A DNA stretch of 64,000 nt from Lophius americanus (GCA_037951165.1 JBBDHG010000153.1:1052501-1116500); one strand, 5' to 3'. Positions 11,438 to 24,290 are shown, numbered from the stretch's first letter. Numbers and translations: made by a program. The notes: a model not told the origin generated them from the letters alone.

Positions 11438-11522
11438 TCCCTGTGGTGTCCCCCAGGGCACCGGCCTTGGCCCCTTACTATTTAGCATATACATGCTGCC
11501 ACTGGGTCAGATAACTTCATAT
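11438..11522 (+). mobile_element. LINE reverse transcriptase scrap (L2-like)
   Basis: Reading '(tg)tggtgtcccccagggc...ccttactatttagcatatacatgctgcca' gives GVPQGTGLGPLLFSIYMLP. This is the conserved GVPQGS-LGPLLF block of non-LTR reverse transcriptases, in the form typical of fish L2-type LINEs. Only this block is recognisable, so it is a broken remnant. Confidence 0.7.
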
Positions 11523-12094
11523 TTAACAGGTTCAGTCACGTGGAACCATATTTCAGTAGAAGGAGGCAGAAATTGATTTCGTATTTGCTCTTTGACCGGT
11601 ATGTACGCGTTACCATGGCGACACCAGAAGTCAAAATGCCCAATTTTCAACTGGTGCATATAAGTTTTCTTAAGCATGTAGAGATTTCTTTATTGGATAG
11701 TGTGTATTTTACAGACATTATTAGGTACATTTGTTGTTTTCATCCAGAGTCTCTCATGTTTTTGACGCTTGACGTCGTGACTCTGAACTGCTTTGACTCT
11801 TAACTGCTTTGACTCTTAACGTGTTTTTTCAGGCTTGATTTGATAAAATCATCTTGACGACGGCCCCTCGCCCACCTGCTTACCCCTGGATGGGAGTATT
11901 ATTGCTATAATACATCTACACCAAGGCCCTCAAACCCATTTGGTAGCGACTTGTACATATGCTGCCAACCCAGACCCCAAATAACACAGACGCCATATAC
12001 GTTACATTCCTTCTTACTCTGTTCTCACTAGAAGACCTTAGTCAGCAGAAAGGCTGTAAAGGAATTTCCTGTCGAAGCCCACCGCTCCCTTGGC

Positions 12095-12166
12095 CTGTGT
12101 GCGTGTGCATGTGTGCGTATGTGGTAGTGTGTGTGTGGTAGTGTGTGTGTGTGTGGTAGTGTGTGC
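12095..12166 (+). repeat. GT microsatellite, imperfect
   Basis: GT dinucleotides are interrupted by GGTA and GCG, with repeated 'ggtagtgtgtgtgt' units. Confidence 0.9.
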
Positions 12167-12699
12167 TTTACATTACCGCCGGCTCTCCTCAATGTCACAT
12201 ACAGATCATTTCACCATGAGGGGGGAGTGGATGCCAATCTTATCTTCTCTCCAGAGCATTTTTTTTCTTTTCTTGCACCTTCTCCCCCTCTCATCATCCA
12301 TCCTTGACCAAACACTCCCTGTTTCTCTCTCAGTCTCCCCCCCTGTCCCTGTCCTACATGCCCATGGTCAACATCACTCTCCCCTCCAGCGTCTCACTCA
12401 CACATGCAGCTACAGTGTCCCGTCGGGCTTAAGGGTGAGGTCATCGTCTTAACGGGGGAGTATTATGCTCTGCACCCTAAAGGGAGAAACCCTGTAACCC
12501 CGCCGCTTTTCAATGAGCACAAAAGACTCCCTTTGAGGGAGGAGGCGCACTCCTGTGGAATGTGTTACCAGGGCTGTCTAAAACGAAAGGCCTCCGTATC
12601 GAGACCCGCGTCGTGCGTCTCGGCCTCTTTGGGCTTTTAATGCAAATTTTTACTACAGCTTTTATGAAAGTTACATCCCAGAAAAGTTGGGGATTTACG

Positions 12700-13245
12700 T
12701 TGTTTTTTAGACATGACGACCTATTTAGTCGGATTTAGTCCAAATGTGATGACTATGAATTGGTTATATTTTCGATATTTACTCTACTGGTTCATATTTT
12801 ACCCACTAGGGGGCATCTTTATTTTTCATTAACAAGAAACCCTGTTTTCCAGAGGTAACTCAAAAACTTTCTTATGGATCAGTTTCAAATGTTATAACCA
12901 ACATAGACCTTACTGCGAGGAAGAACTGGACTGATTTTGGGAAAATGTTGGTTCTGTGTTTTAACCACTAGGGGGAGCTTTATTTCTAAAAAGTTTTCGG
13001 GTCATAATTGCTCCACTGTTGGTCCGACTTCGACAAAATTTGATGCATAGCAATCGACCCGAGGAGATCTCATTTGTACACATTGTGTTTTACTTTAACA
13101 GCTAATATTTTACTCAGTAGGGGGCACTGTTTCTGGGATATAACTTCCTAACGGCGGAGCAGATTTAGTCCAGATTTGGTGCGTTTGAACGGACTGGGAG
13201 AGATCTACCTTGTATTTACTCTAATAGTTCATGTTATACTCACTT
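12700..13245 (+). repeat. family B dispersed repeat, copy 2 (tandem modules)
   Basis: This is the longest family B locus. The module end 'attttacccactagggggc' is seen at about 12795. It recurs as 'ttaaccactagggggagc' at about 12960 and 'attttactcagtagggggc' at about 13106. A truncated form is at about 13235. Between them are 'gaggaagaactggactga' and 'ggtccgacttcgacaaaattt'. The modules are about 130-170 bp apart. Confidence 0.75.
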
Positions 13246-13433
13246 CTCAATATTACTCAAACATCGTTTCAACCCCACAACTCTTTTTTTTGTATGTTAC
13301 GCATAAACTTTTGTACGTTCATGGAGGTTATTATTATAGTCTCCACCTACAGGGATCTGACATTTATGTGAGAACCACATGTCCAACAAAGTCTCTTCCC
13401 CTGTCACGGCCAGAGAAAATGCAGCTGACCCTT

Positions 13434-13450
13434 TTGGGGGGGGGGGGGGG
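13434..13450 (+). repeat. G homopolymer run
   Basis: An uninterrupted run of about 17 G lies after 'ccctttt'. It may be prone to length error in the assembly. Confidence 0.85.
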
Positions 13451-14279
13451 ACAGCCCCTAAAGGACTCTTGAGATGCCTCAGGATTTTTCCATGACAAAC
13501 CATCGCCTTTCCCAATGTCGACTGGTGGGAACAGGCCACTTTGTTTGTACGAAGCAGTGTCTGGGAGGAATGCGGGGTTTAGTCGGGGAGGGGACGGCAG
13601 GGGGAAAGTATGATAACTCCCACTCCATTCAGATTTATAGTCAGGACAGAGACAAGTCCCTCTGAATGCATGTCAGGGGACGGGTGGAGCACTGCCAAAC
13701 TTAACGCAGTGCTTGCCAAAGCAAATGTTTAGTCCAACAAGCACTTTGCAATTCTTTACATCCTTCTCTCTCTCTCTGCTCAGTGTCTCTCTCGCTCTGC
13801 CACTGTGTGGAAAAGTGGGCAGCAGTTCCTCTGTGGAGCTCTCACGCGGCACGGCCCGGGTTCATATTACATCCTGAACCTTGTGTGAACAGGAGCCGCA
13901 GCAGAATGTGGTTTTTCAGTTTTAATCCTGATTATAAGACACAGCTGGCCACCGTGACTGATTATCAAAACTGTCCACATTCTTTTCAGGTCACTTGTAG
14001 TGGCATGTACTTTTTTTTTTGTTTTTGGTGTTTGTGGTTTTTGCACATACAGTGATAGTTTGACATTCAGGAAAATGGGCTTCCTGGACCGTGTGAAGAC
14101 AGGTTCTTCACTAACACCCACTGACCCGCCGCCTCCTGAAGGAGTCAGGTTTGACTCCTGGTGATGGTATGACGAGGATTTGAGAACGTAGAAAATATCT
14201 TCTTCGTCTTGAGGCTGCTCTCTTTCGAGGTTGCCACTGCGGATCACCTGAAAAGGTAAACCCCTGTCCCCTTTGGAGA

Positions 14280-14570
14280 CCGGATAGTGGTGTTGGTGGC
14301 TGATGACTCTGCTGAGGCTGGTGGGTCTGTGAGGACTAGGCGGAGATTGGGAGTAGGAGGACCTGAAACCAGCATTATTAATGAACTAGATGAATGGAGG
14401 GAGAGTCATATTTAAAGCCAGCAGCTGATGGCGAGAGGCGGAGCTTGCAGGTGAGACACAGTGATGGATGGACGAGGCTACATGAACGAGTGCAGCTGAT
14501 ATCCAGTAATGCCATGAAGACCTCCCTGACCATGAAGCAGGTAACTGAGACGGAGCATGAGAAAGAAGAC
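14280..14570 (+). repeat. family A dispersed repeat, copy 1
   Basis: The copy contains 'ggtggctgatgactctgctg', 'gatgaatggagggagagtca', 'catatttaaagccagcagct' and 'gtgcagctgatatcc'. The same blocks recur in the same order at 26.0-26.4 kb (-), and partially at 29.6, 33.2, 53.2 and 54.3 kb (-). Confidence 0.8.
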
Positions 14571-15324
14571 GAGGACAAAAGAATGGAATGAGCAGAAACT
14601 GTGATGCAAGTGTAAATTGTAATTGTAAGACTTAAGTGTCATTTCATAAAGTTCCTGTTCTCCATGAAGAAATATCACCATGATCAAAGGCCTGGAAGTT
14701 ATGGATCACGGTCTCAGGATTATTTACTGTTACGACGCTTGTCAGATAGTCTGCAGAATGACCCTAAACTCAATAACTTTGTTTCTTTCTCCGAATTTAA
14801 ACATATTGCTCAATCTATGGAATCCATTATTAATAGTAAATGTTGTTATTGACTCTGAGTTTATACTGTGATAATTTGTTTAAGAGGCATTTAAAGGTGA
14901 CTTTTGAATAGAGTCAAGTTAAGGCCACGGCAGAAACGGCAGCTGGGCGCCTTGGGTTCAATCCATCCCTGTTTTATCAACATCTATGAAGGAAAATAAA
15001 AACATTGTGTCCGCAACAATTAAGAAATACCATGGAAATATGATTATTTTGCATATTTTGTTTATTTGGGGGGCTTTTATTACTTTGTTATTTAGTAATC
15101 TAGTATCTAGATTTTAAGATAAAGAGAAAAATTGTTTTGTCAAGAGTGTTTGTTAAACATTAAATTTTTTGAATTCGTTTTGGGATTAAACTAGCTCCAC
15201 CTTTTTTCTTAAAGCATGATTTTAGAAAACTTTTTGGTTATATCAAGAAAGTAACACATCACAAAAAAAAGGAAAATCCAAAAGCGCTTTCTCAATAGCC
15301 ATGGTGATACCCATGGTGGCCCCT

Positions 15325-15420
15325 TTTGACAAGTGGTGTCCCCCAGGGCTCCATCCTCGACCCCTTACTCTCTGGCATATACATGCTGCCACCGCCTCAC
15401 GTGGCACAAGGAAACACAAA
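15325..15420 (+). mobile_element. LINE reverse transcriptase scrap (L2-like), second copy
   Basis: The translation SGVPQGSILDPLLSGIYMLPP matches the same reverse transcriptase block as at 11.44 kb, and the DNA is closely similar ('ggtgtcccccagggctccat'). Flanking sequence has lost its coding sense. Confidence 0.72.
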
Positions 15421-16565
15421 TATTCAAACATTCTTCCTTACATTTAAAAAAAAGCCTTGTTACTGTTTTCCGTTGGAGCACCATCATCATTCTTGTTTGA
15501 TTCGTTTAGGCCGACATAGAGACAGTCCAAGTTTCCTGCCTGAAATGCAAAGAAGCAGGTTTTACATGTTGACTCTGTTTTTTCTGTGCTACGTATGAAT
15601 TCACTGCCAGATTATTTGCATTTTAATTTGCATTAATAGAGTCTGGAATACTCCTCTTCTCCTATGTTAATATTATGTTAATATGTCCTCAGGTTCAGTT
15701 TGCTTTATACCATAATAGCAAGTAGAAATTGCCCCTTTAAAGGGCTATTTCGTACTTTTATATTTAAGAACGTTTCAGAACCTGAACTTTTTCAGTTTTT
15801 ACTTTTATCTGTTTTTTGTTTTGTTTTTTCCACGTCACAAGTAACTGTGCTTCTACTTGAGTGAATAAAGTGTCCAAGTTTGCCACCTCTGGATGTATTA
15901 TTTGTATATCTATACTGGGATTTTCAAACTACAACTGAAGCATAAGATAAGAGAGATCTTAACTTTACTTTCCGTAATTTTCTAACCGGCAAAAAGACAA
16001 GCCAAGGTATCTCTCTCCCGACTAGATCCCCACGAAACCCTCGTGACAAAGAATAAAACGCCACATCTGATAGCGATGAGTGCATTGTCCCTTTAATTGG
16101 ACGTTTGGCCACCTGGAACCAGAACACACACGTCAGTGGGATTGGATTCTTCCTCCTGAGGTTTGATAAAGACAAATCAGGATGTGAGCTTTGGGCTGAC
16201 CTTCCCTCGGGTTTTTCCTACTTACAAACATGCAGATTTCACATGCCTGTCTTCGACCTGCTTAAGCACGACTTTTATCATCCATTAAACCTGGTTATAA
16301 TTTAAATATCTATTGTTTTCCAGAGCCGTGGGTTTTTTTCTGGACTTTAATCATCGGTTCCAGGATGAAGCCAATAACCACCAGGGACTCAACTGTGTTC
16401 ATTTGATCCCTTTTTCCAATGCTTTTAAAAGCAGCCTCTCTGGATCTGGTCCCCCCTCCTTACCTCCCTTCCTCTCCTTCACTTCCTCTCCTTTTCATTA
16501 TTGTCCCATTCACTCATTTGTTCATTTATTTTCAGCCTTTCCCGGGACCCCAGTAGCCACATTCA

Positions 16566-16609
16566 CCCCCCCCCCCCCCCCCCCCCTCTCTCTTTCTCTC
16601 TCTCTCTCT
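16566..16609 (+). repeat. poly-C run followed by TC microsatellite
   Basis: About 21 consecutive C (16566-16586) run into an imperfect TC repeat. Confidence 0.9.
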
Positions 16610-17008
16610 GCACTAATCGGGGGACCACACACTCCCTCGTCTCATCTGCTGGCTGCTAATTGAAGGTGAGTTGGTTTTGTTGGCGGCGGGGGAAGTGAGG
16701 TTGACTCTCTGCAGCCATGCAAATTACACTGTCAAACCTCACTGCAGTCTCCATTATTCTGTGACTAAGGCAGGAGCTGGTGAGACTGTTAAATATATAC
16801 AGTATATACCGGGCAAATTGCAGCGGCGCAGAATGGTCCCCGGAGACCAGGCGAAAGGTCTGGTGAGGAATTCACTTGAACTTAGTCTCCAGGTTTAAAA
16901 TAGCGCAGTCTCTCTTATTACTGCCGCTGATAGCTCTTCTTCAGTTATCGTCAGTGGAAATGTTTTTCTAGGGTCACTTTTATCCTTCAGTGGTTTCAAA
17001 AGAAAGGC

Positions 17009-17040
17009 AAAGAGAGAGAGAGGGAGAGAGAGAGGGAGAG
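17009..17040 (+). repeat. GA microsatellite
   Basis: A purine-only (AG)n tract with GGGA interruptions. Confidence 0.85.
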
Positions 17041-18039
17041 TGTTAATTATTAAGCTTGAGCAGGAACAATTTATCATCTTTGTAAATTGTGACTCAAATG
17101 TAGAGCTGGCAGCCAATCTGTGTCAAACTGACGGTAATCGGATTACTTCTACCACCGCCTCCTCCCAGGATGTCAAAAATGTAACTGTTGAGGAAAAACA
17201 GAATTTTATTGCCTGTAATATTCTGTTTGGTGCAAACATAATGGAAACGGTCAAAGATTCCATTTTTTTAAATCTCTTTTTCTAAACTGAAAAGAAAAAG
17301 AAAAGACATTTTTATTTCTTTCACGCCGTTCAGTTGAATTGCAGACTGAATTCAAAATTTGGAGGGTAATCTCTAGCATCATTTTCTCGGCAAAACCAGA
17401 ACCCTACACTTTTATGTTCAAGCAGGATGAAAATCTGTTCATCCCCAAAATAAAAAGTACATTTTGAGAAATATTGAGTTTCCTTGTGCTTCTTGAATGT
17501 TTAAATGGTGACAAAGGAGCGTCTTTGTTTTTCTGCCCCTGAGACAGCAGTTGAGGTAGTAAGAGGGTTGAATCAGACATCTGTGTCTAAAAGTCATTTA
17601 GGAGTCCTTATCTTAGCCTGGAAAGAAGTTGAGGCGACTTTCTGATACCACGCCGCCGGTCCTGCCCCCGCTCTGACCAAACCTGCTGATTCTGGCCCCT
17701 GGGGAACTATCCTCCTCCTCTGTCCCAATCCAGGAGATCCGATTGACACAGGGAGTGGGCCATCTGTGCCTCCCGAAGATTACACAGAGCACTGGGCCAA
17801 GAAATCCTCCAGAACAGCAGATTAAATATGAAATATAGGGCAGGAATAGTTGCGGCATGGCGTGCCTAGATTCAGTCCTGATATGCCCCGCCTCCATATT
17901 TTTCTGCGACTGGAAGCTGTTTTCCAGGTGTGCGTCAGGATCTGGCGTTTTCATTATTCGTTTGAGGTGGTCACTGCGGTTTGGTGTGTCTGCAGTTTTC
18001 TGATTCTGGCTGTATATTCTTCATCATGGCACACCTGTT

Positions 18040-18260
18040 CCTCCTCTCCTCTCCTCTCCTCTCCTCCTCTCCTCCTCTCCTCTCCTCTCCTCTCCTCCTC
18101 TCCTCTCCTCCTCTCTTCTCCTCTCCTCTCCTCTCCTCTCCTCCTCTCCTCCTCTCCTCTCCTCTCCTCTCCTCCTCTCCTCTCCTCTCCTCTCCTCTCC
18201 TCCTCTCTTCTCCTCTCCTTTCCTCTCCTCCTCCTCTCCTCTCCTCTCCTCTCCTCTCTT
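18040..18260 (+). repeat. CTCCT/TCTCC polypyrimidine satellite
   Basis: About 220 bp consist only of C and T, in mixed CTCCT and CTC units, so one strand is all pyrimidine and the other all purine. All frames stay open because of composition; the Ser/Leu/Pro-rich and Arg/Glu-rich readings are artefacts. Confidence 0.95.
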
Positions 18261-18800
18261 AAACATTTAATGCTGCCGCTCCTCCTGTGCTTATCTCGTC
18301 GGCGGCTGGTTTACTTCAGAACAGGAAATAAGGGGAGAAGAGGAGATGAGCGGATCAACAGAAAACTTAGATGAGCAAAGACAACCACTTAGACTGGAAA
18401 CGGTTACCATGGAAACTGTCTCCCCCCCCCCCACACTTCTCCTCTGGCCCATTTGGAGTTGCACATTTTTGTGGAACATTTCCCCCGTCATTCTAGTCTT
18501 GTGGAAAATGAACCTTGTTTGGAAGGAATCTTTAATGTTACATTCTCTATGAATTATTGGCCCTGGAGCAAATCAAGGCCCATTTCAAGTACGCCAGGAG
18601 TCGTCAGCATCAGCGGCGCTTTACACACACATTGCTGCTCTTCTACCTGCCGGTTGAATGAGCGTCCTCATCGGACCGGAGGCGAACCGTGACGGACGGG
18701 CCTGTCGTCTTTATGGTTGCTTCGTGAAACGACCCTTTTTTTTTCTTTTTACGTGGCTTGAAACAATCCAGATTCCCTGACTGCTGCATTGGAGGCGGAG

Positions 18801-18849
18801 TGTGTGTGTGTTCCGTGTGTGTTCCGTGTGTGTTCCGTGTGTGTTCCGT
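18801..18849 (+). repeat. short minisatellite, about 12-bp unit
   Basis: GTGTGTGTTCCG-type units are repeated four times head to tail. Confidence 0.85.
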
Positions 18850-19102
18850 CCACCTCATGGTTTGTGTGTCTCCTCCGCTCAGAATTTCAGTCGACGATCC
18901 GTTACATCGCGGCCGTGAAAACAACAGCACAGTTTCACCTCACACACTGGTGCTGTATACCAGCACCTGATGTGGTTTCCTCCACAGGCCGCATTGATGT
19001 GAATCATCTGTTTTTGTCTTCTGCTCCTCACATTCCAGCCTCTTCCCCCCTCAAGACCCTATTTTGTTCCATCTCTGTCTTCTCAACACATCTCCCCTCC
19101 CT

Positions 19103-19142
19103 CTTCCTCCTCCTCCTCCTCCTCCTCCTCCTCCTCCTCCTC
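19103..19142 (+). repeat. CCT trinucleotide repeat
   Basis: About 13 uninterrupted CCT/TCC triplets. Confidence 0.9.
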
Positions 19143-19611
19143 ACTACCTCTGGCTCATTAGGGCCTGGATGCCAAGCTGTTTTTGCCGAGCGCCCATTTG
19201 TGGATTACTCACCGAGAAATCATGTGGCACAATTGAATTACTAGTGGATACAGAGGCTTCACTTACTGCTCAGGCATCTGGAGGATGTTCCCTACAAGCA
19301 GCCAATCACGGCCAGAACCTCCGTGATCCCGGCGCACAAAGAGACTCTTCTCTGTTACTCGCCTTGCCCTCCAGGCCCAGCAGCAAACGCTGGCTTCTTC
19401 CTCTGCGCTCGTCCTCGTCAGACGGGAGCGTCTCGTACGTCCGGGAGAGATGTCTGCCGTGAGAGATCAGGAAATGTGTTTTGCCCGCTTTCATCTTCAT
19501 GGTAGTACATTTTTGGCTTTTATAAAAGGATGCTGCGCTTTATGGGTTTTCTGCCGCCCCCTGAAATCTCAGTCTGTCCATATTAAACATGCAGCTTTGA
19601 GTACGGTATAA

Positions 19612-20085
19612 ACCGATCCGCCTTAATGTTAAAACCACCTGCTAATATCCTGTGGTTCGTCTTTTTTATGCCAAAAAAGGCTCTGTGATGTATTGTGCAT
19701 TTTGAAACCTTTCTATCAGAACCAGCATGAACTTTTTTCCAGAAATCTGTGCTGCAGCACATCTTCTGTGACATCAGGCATCCATGCTAGTTTTTACGCC
19801 CCCTTTAATGAGCCTTTGGTACCCATGACCCTGTCACCGGTTCACCGGTTTTCCTTGCTTAGAGCACTTTGGTAGGTTATAACCACTGCATACCAGAACC
19901 ACCTGAGTCAACCTGTTATTTTGGATATGTGACGACGACCCAGTCTATAACCATCACAATTTGTTTCTTGTCAAAGTCGCTCTGATTCTTATGTTTGCCC
20001 ATTTTTCTTGCTTCCAGCTCGGATCATAAACTCAGACTCACCTTAACCTGGCATGTGTTTGGACTCAGTGCATCACTATAGTCTG
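19612..20085 (-). mobile_element. family D element, copy 1 (long)
   Basis: The left end 'gatccgccttaatgttaaaa' is a decayed form of the GATCAGCCATAACATTA terminus seen at 43.8 kb. Inside are 'ctttctatcagaaccagca', 'acccatgaccctgtcaccgg', 'acgacccagtctataaccat' and 'ttgcccatttttcttgcttc'. These phrases belong to a dispersed sequence I recall as common in fish genomes. It ends near 'gactcagtgcatcactatag'. There is no open reading frame; it is probably a non-autonomous or decayed element. Orientation is assigned only relative to the 43.8 kb copy. Confidence 0.65.
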
Positions 20086-20794
20086 TTAGAGTAAACTAAT
20101 AAACGTCCAGCTAGAGGTGATATTCTTCGTCCATCCATCCATTTTCTTACAGCAGGCAAAGAAGGGATTTCCACACATCCCCCTCCCCAGCAACACTCGC
20201 CGGTTCATATGGCGACCAGAGCGTTTCACCGGTTGCCATGGTGAACCAAAGTATCGGAGCTCCACTGATGATGGTCTTTAATCGTCTTCGACCATGATTG
20301 TGACTCAGAGTTGATTGAACCAACTCAGATCGGTGGTTCTGGGACCAAAGACTCGTTTCCCATCTCAGGGTCGATCAACCCGGAGCTCAGGGTTAAACTC
20401 ACAGTCTGTTGAACCTGCCTTCTGGAATAATTTGAGCTAAATGCTAGTGCTAGCATGATTAGTGCAGGTAATGTTTACCAAACCACAGTAAACGTTCTTA
20501 ATCATTTAATGCAAAGGACTGATGGAACGACTAAAACTGATGGAAGTAGCGCTTTTTAAATAGAAAACCAAATATTGGTCCAATTAAAAAACTTACGCTG
20601 ATAATGGTACTTGATAAAAAGTCAAGAAGATCGTTGTATTTATCTGGATTTATTCTGAGGGCATCATGGATGTCATGCATACACAACTACTGGTTGTTAA
20701 TGTATTTCACTGGACCGACTGACTGGTCGATAAACCGCCATCCCTGGAGCGATGCAGCAACTGTTGCTTAAAAACTGTCAGAGACAGAGAGAGG

Positions 20795-20837
20795 AGGTGG
20801 GGGTGGGAGTTGGGGGAGAGGGGTGGGGGGGGGGTAG
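20795..20837 (+). repeat. G-rich tract, possible G-quadruplex
   Basis: Runs of 3-9 G are separated by T, A or GA, which satisfies the general four-G-run pattern. Function is not implied. Confidence 0.6.
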
Positions 20838-20879
20838 AGAGAGACCTTGCCAGAGTCCTCACACTCTTTATTACCTGGT

Positions 20880-21060
20880 CATTTCTCTTTTCAAAATGAC
20901 AAATTCATATTCATAGCAGCGATGTTAAAATAAATTGCGAGTCCTTTAAAGGTTAATGAAATAGCTCTCGCGCTCCCATGCGACCATTACCGACACCCAG
21001 CCTCCTGGTGGCTGCCATGGCAACGCACCTACCCTTGATTAATGCTGCAGATAATTGGGA
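20880..21060. promoter_or_regulatory. candidate conserved non-coding element
   Basis: This short non-repetitive stretch has dense homeodomain-like cores: 'ttcatattcat', 'aaaggttaatgaaat', 'ccttgattaatgctgcag' and 'ataattggg'. It sits between repeats and codes for nothing recognisable. Such composition is typical of vertebrate distal enhancers, but conservation cannot be seen from one genome. Confidence 0.25.
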
Positions 21061-21095
21061 GGAACGATGACGAAAGCCCACAGGTGTGGACCCAA

Positions 21096-21099
21096 ACAC

Positions 21100-21142
<43 letters not shown>
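21096..21142 (+). repeat. CA microsatellite
   Basis: About 23 CA units with one CG interruption. Confidence 0.95.
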
Positions 21143-21145
<3 letters not shown>

Positions 21146-21769
21146 CTTATACGCGCACCCTCTCCCACACGAAGAAACTCATTAACTAGTGGTGTTGCTT
21201 CCTCGATTTAATATCCAGCCCGACTTGGCAGGTCCAATCGTCCTCCTTTATTCTTGTTCAGACTAGATGTCAGACTTTCTCTCATTAAAACACACACGTC
21301 AGCCCGCCGCCAAACACGATGCCCCCGCCTCTCGTCACCTGTAGAAACAAACTTTTCTCCAGGAGGAAGGCTTCCTCTTCTCCTTCACTCGGCCCTCTGC
21401 AGCCCAGTCCGGCTCACTCGTCCTGATCGGAGGCTTCATCAACCTCGGGGTCCCATGGAGAGTGTGGAACTAATCCAGCCAAATGGGTTTCATCAACTCA
21501 AATGGAAAGGTAATGATACCTCTGGCACTTCAAGACCCCAAGGCCAAGACCCCTCTTTTTCTCTCCTTGCCCCGTTCTGAGAGGTTTCGGGTTCCTGCTG
21601 AGCGTGGGTGGGGCTGGGCTTCGTTCTTGTCACACTCTCACATTAATGGTTCTGGGGCAGAGGGGAGCTGAGCAGCACCATCCTTCCATCTGACAGTCCA
21701 TATCCTCCCCAAAGGCCTTACTGCAGGGTCACTTAATAGACTGGAACTCCACGAGCAGGCTCACAAAGA

Positions 21770-21773
21770 CACA

Positions 21774-21826
<53 letters not shown>

Positions 21827-21848
21827 GCACACACACGCACACACACAG
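21770..21848 (+). repeat. CA microsatellite
   Basis: A long AC/CA tract with CG and AA interruptions near its right end. Confidence 0.95.
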
Positions 21849-21942
21849 GTGACATCACCAGATGGATGAAGGGGGCCACAGCGAGGCCGAGGGCTCCTCT
21901 TTCATCAGACCAGTTTATCTTAAAAGTGCAGACTCCCCTAAC

Positions 21943-21995
21943 GCACACACACACACACACGCACACACACTTACACAAACACACGCACACACACC
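21943..21995 (+). repeat. CA microsatellite, interrupted
   Basis: CA units with 'gc', 'tta' and 'aa' interruptions, only about 95 bp from the previous tract. Confidence 0.9.
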
Positions 21996-22544
21996 CCTCC
22001 TGCATCCTCCTCCACCCACTCCAGACTCCTCAAACATGCTAAACGCAAAGTCTACAAACCAAACAGTAAAAAATGATGGATGACAGAGTGAAACAGGACC
22101 TCTCTTTTTACTTTTCCCTGACACTCTCTTGCTCCGCCCCCTCGCGGCCTTCCTTTTGTGTCATGTCCAGAGAAGAAAAAAAGAAGAAGCTGAAGCCGGA
22201 GTTGGAGTTAAAGGAGGGAAAGTTAATATCAGAAAGTCCACAATCCACATTCCACGTCTGGTCTGCAGGCACACATGTGAGCGTCAGGAAACAACAGGAG
22301 GATTATTGAGAGGGTGGGATCGCGGTGAGGCATCTTTTAAATCGCCGGCTTCTGTTTACGTGCTACAAATGTGTTTATTTAAATAAAGTTGATAACCCTC
22401 ACTCTGTTTAGATCCTTTATCAACAACTTTAGCTAACAGTTTCAACTATTTCGTCATTTTAATCGTTTCAACCGCCTCGCCATTACGTCATCTGTTTCCA
22501 TCACTTATCACAAGCTTTAATTGTTTAAATTATGATTTAAACAA

Positions 22545-22830
22545 AAGATCGGGCTTATTATGGAATCGCCATCACCGCCACCACCGTTGTAGCCGAAGAT
22601 CCTTCGTGTTTGCAATAACTCAAAAACTGTTTAATGGATCATTGTCACATTTTAATGTTTTCCCTTGATTTGGGAAAAGGTAAGTTGATTATTTCCGCCA
22701 CTAGGGGGAGTTTTTTCCGAATGAATATCGGACATAACTTCCTGACCCTTAGTCCGATTTAGGTCAGCGATCCCTCAAATTAACTGACTCAAAGAGATCT
22801 AACTTATTTGTCAGGTTTTACTGTAATTGT
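22545..22830 (+). repeat. family B dispersed repeat, copy 3
   Basis: The copy contains 'cttattatggaatcgccatc', 'caataactcaaaaactgttt', 'ccgccactagggggag', 'ataacttcctgacccttagt' and 'aaagagatctaactt', in the family B order. Confidence 0.7.
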
Positions 22831-23150
22831 TCATATGTCAGTCACAGCGGAGGGATTTTATTTTGTGTCTGCAAAAAACGTTTTTCGACTCTTACTTCCA
22901 ACCATATGTCTGATGTCCAATAATCTGAATCTACACAAAACTATCTTTTATATATCATTTCACCGTGACAGCTCATATGAGGTGGTTGCAACTCAGTTGG
23001 AAGAGCGGAGTTGGAAGAACCACAAGATCAATTATGGTTAAATTTAGGTCCTATGAAGTTAATCACGTAAATATCTATTGTTTTGTTACTGAGCTCCAAA
23101 AGATAGTTAACTGTATCTAACTTAATTATTGAGTCTGATCTAACAGCATA

Positions 23151-23173
23151 TTAATAATAATAATAATAATAAT
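23151..23173 (+). repeat. AAT microsatellite
   Basis: About seven TAA/AAT units. Confidence 0.85.
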
Positions 23174-23834
23174 ACATTTAATATTGATGACTTCGTGGAA
23201 ATAGTTCTGTTGAGTCGATTTGGACTGTTTTATGATTATAAGTGATTTGAAGGGTTTGATCAGGGAATAACCCTGCTTGTACAACACAGGGGAATGGCGG
23301 CTTCTTTTGGGTAAGCCCTTTTTGTATGGAACAACAGCGTAGGCCTACTCATCCCTTACTTTAAATAACCATTTCAAGGATTTAACCTTTACTTGAACTA
23401 ACTGTTAGAGTGAAAAAAGAACGACCTCACTTTAACTGTTTTCAGCCTTTTTCACTTACTTTAACTATTTATTTCAACGATAAGTGTTTCCACAATTTCT
23501 ATTAAACAAGATAAAGACTCGAGGCTCAAGGTTCTCAGTGAAGAGCGTTTCACTGACGGATGTGTGTCGGAGTTGTTTACGATACCACCGACACACTCAT
23601 GTTTGCGCCGTCTAATGCAGAGCGTGTGGCGAGAACATCTGACGTCTGGGTTTCATGTGATTCCTATGTGACGACCACAGGGTCTATCAGGCTGCAGCGC
23701 GTCTAATGTATTTAGCCATTGGAATTATAGCAGGCCACAACATACTGTATAAAAAATGTAGATACTGGCTCAGAATTGGGCTCCCGCATAGTTATTGCAA
23801 AACAATTTTACCACGCACAATGCTATATTTGAAA

Positions 23835-24290
23835 GCTAACATCGATTTATGTCATAACCAAAGGTTTTAGTGTGTCTATATGACTCCCCCTAGTGGACAT
23901 GGGTGATATTTTGGCGCTAAAATCCCTGTCAGATACAAATAGTTGTGGTATTTGTATCTGATTTGATGCAGTGTTTAATAGAGTTTTAAGTAAATTCCCT
24001 AATTGTTTTGTTTCATGGTGTAACTGTAACATAATTATGTTATATCCTTTCTTAACCAAAAAGAATAAGGTGAGGAAAAAATATTGGTAGTTTTTTTTGT
24101 TTTAATCACAGATTACTTGCACATATTAACAGATATACTGACACTGAAAATAAATGATTTTAGGTCTTTCTTCTCCATCGATGCCAAGGTTATGCAAATA
24201 CACCTGATGGTTGTTGAGCCACTTTAAGTTTATTATAGCTATTTAGCTGAGGCTTAGCTTAAAATACCTTGAAAAAGCGAAAAGCCCTGT
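23835..24290 (+). repeat. family C dispersed repeat, copy 1
   Basis: The blocks 'atcgatttatg', 'ccccctagtggacatgggtg', 'gctaaaatccct', 'tttgtttcatggtgt', 'ataattatgtta', 'gatgccaaggttatgcaaa', 'ttaagtttatt' and 'gaggcttagctta' all reappear in the same order and strand at 32.37-32.76 kb. The TE class is unknown and no coding sequence is seen. Confidence 0.75.

Noticed and set aside
17850..18374. Long open frames through the CTCCT tract (Ser/Leu/Pro-rich on +, Arg/Glu/Gly-rich on -)
   Set aside because: They exist only because the repeat has no stop codons in any frame. No start context, splice pattern or family resemblance.
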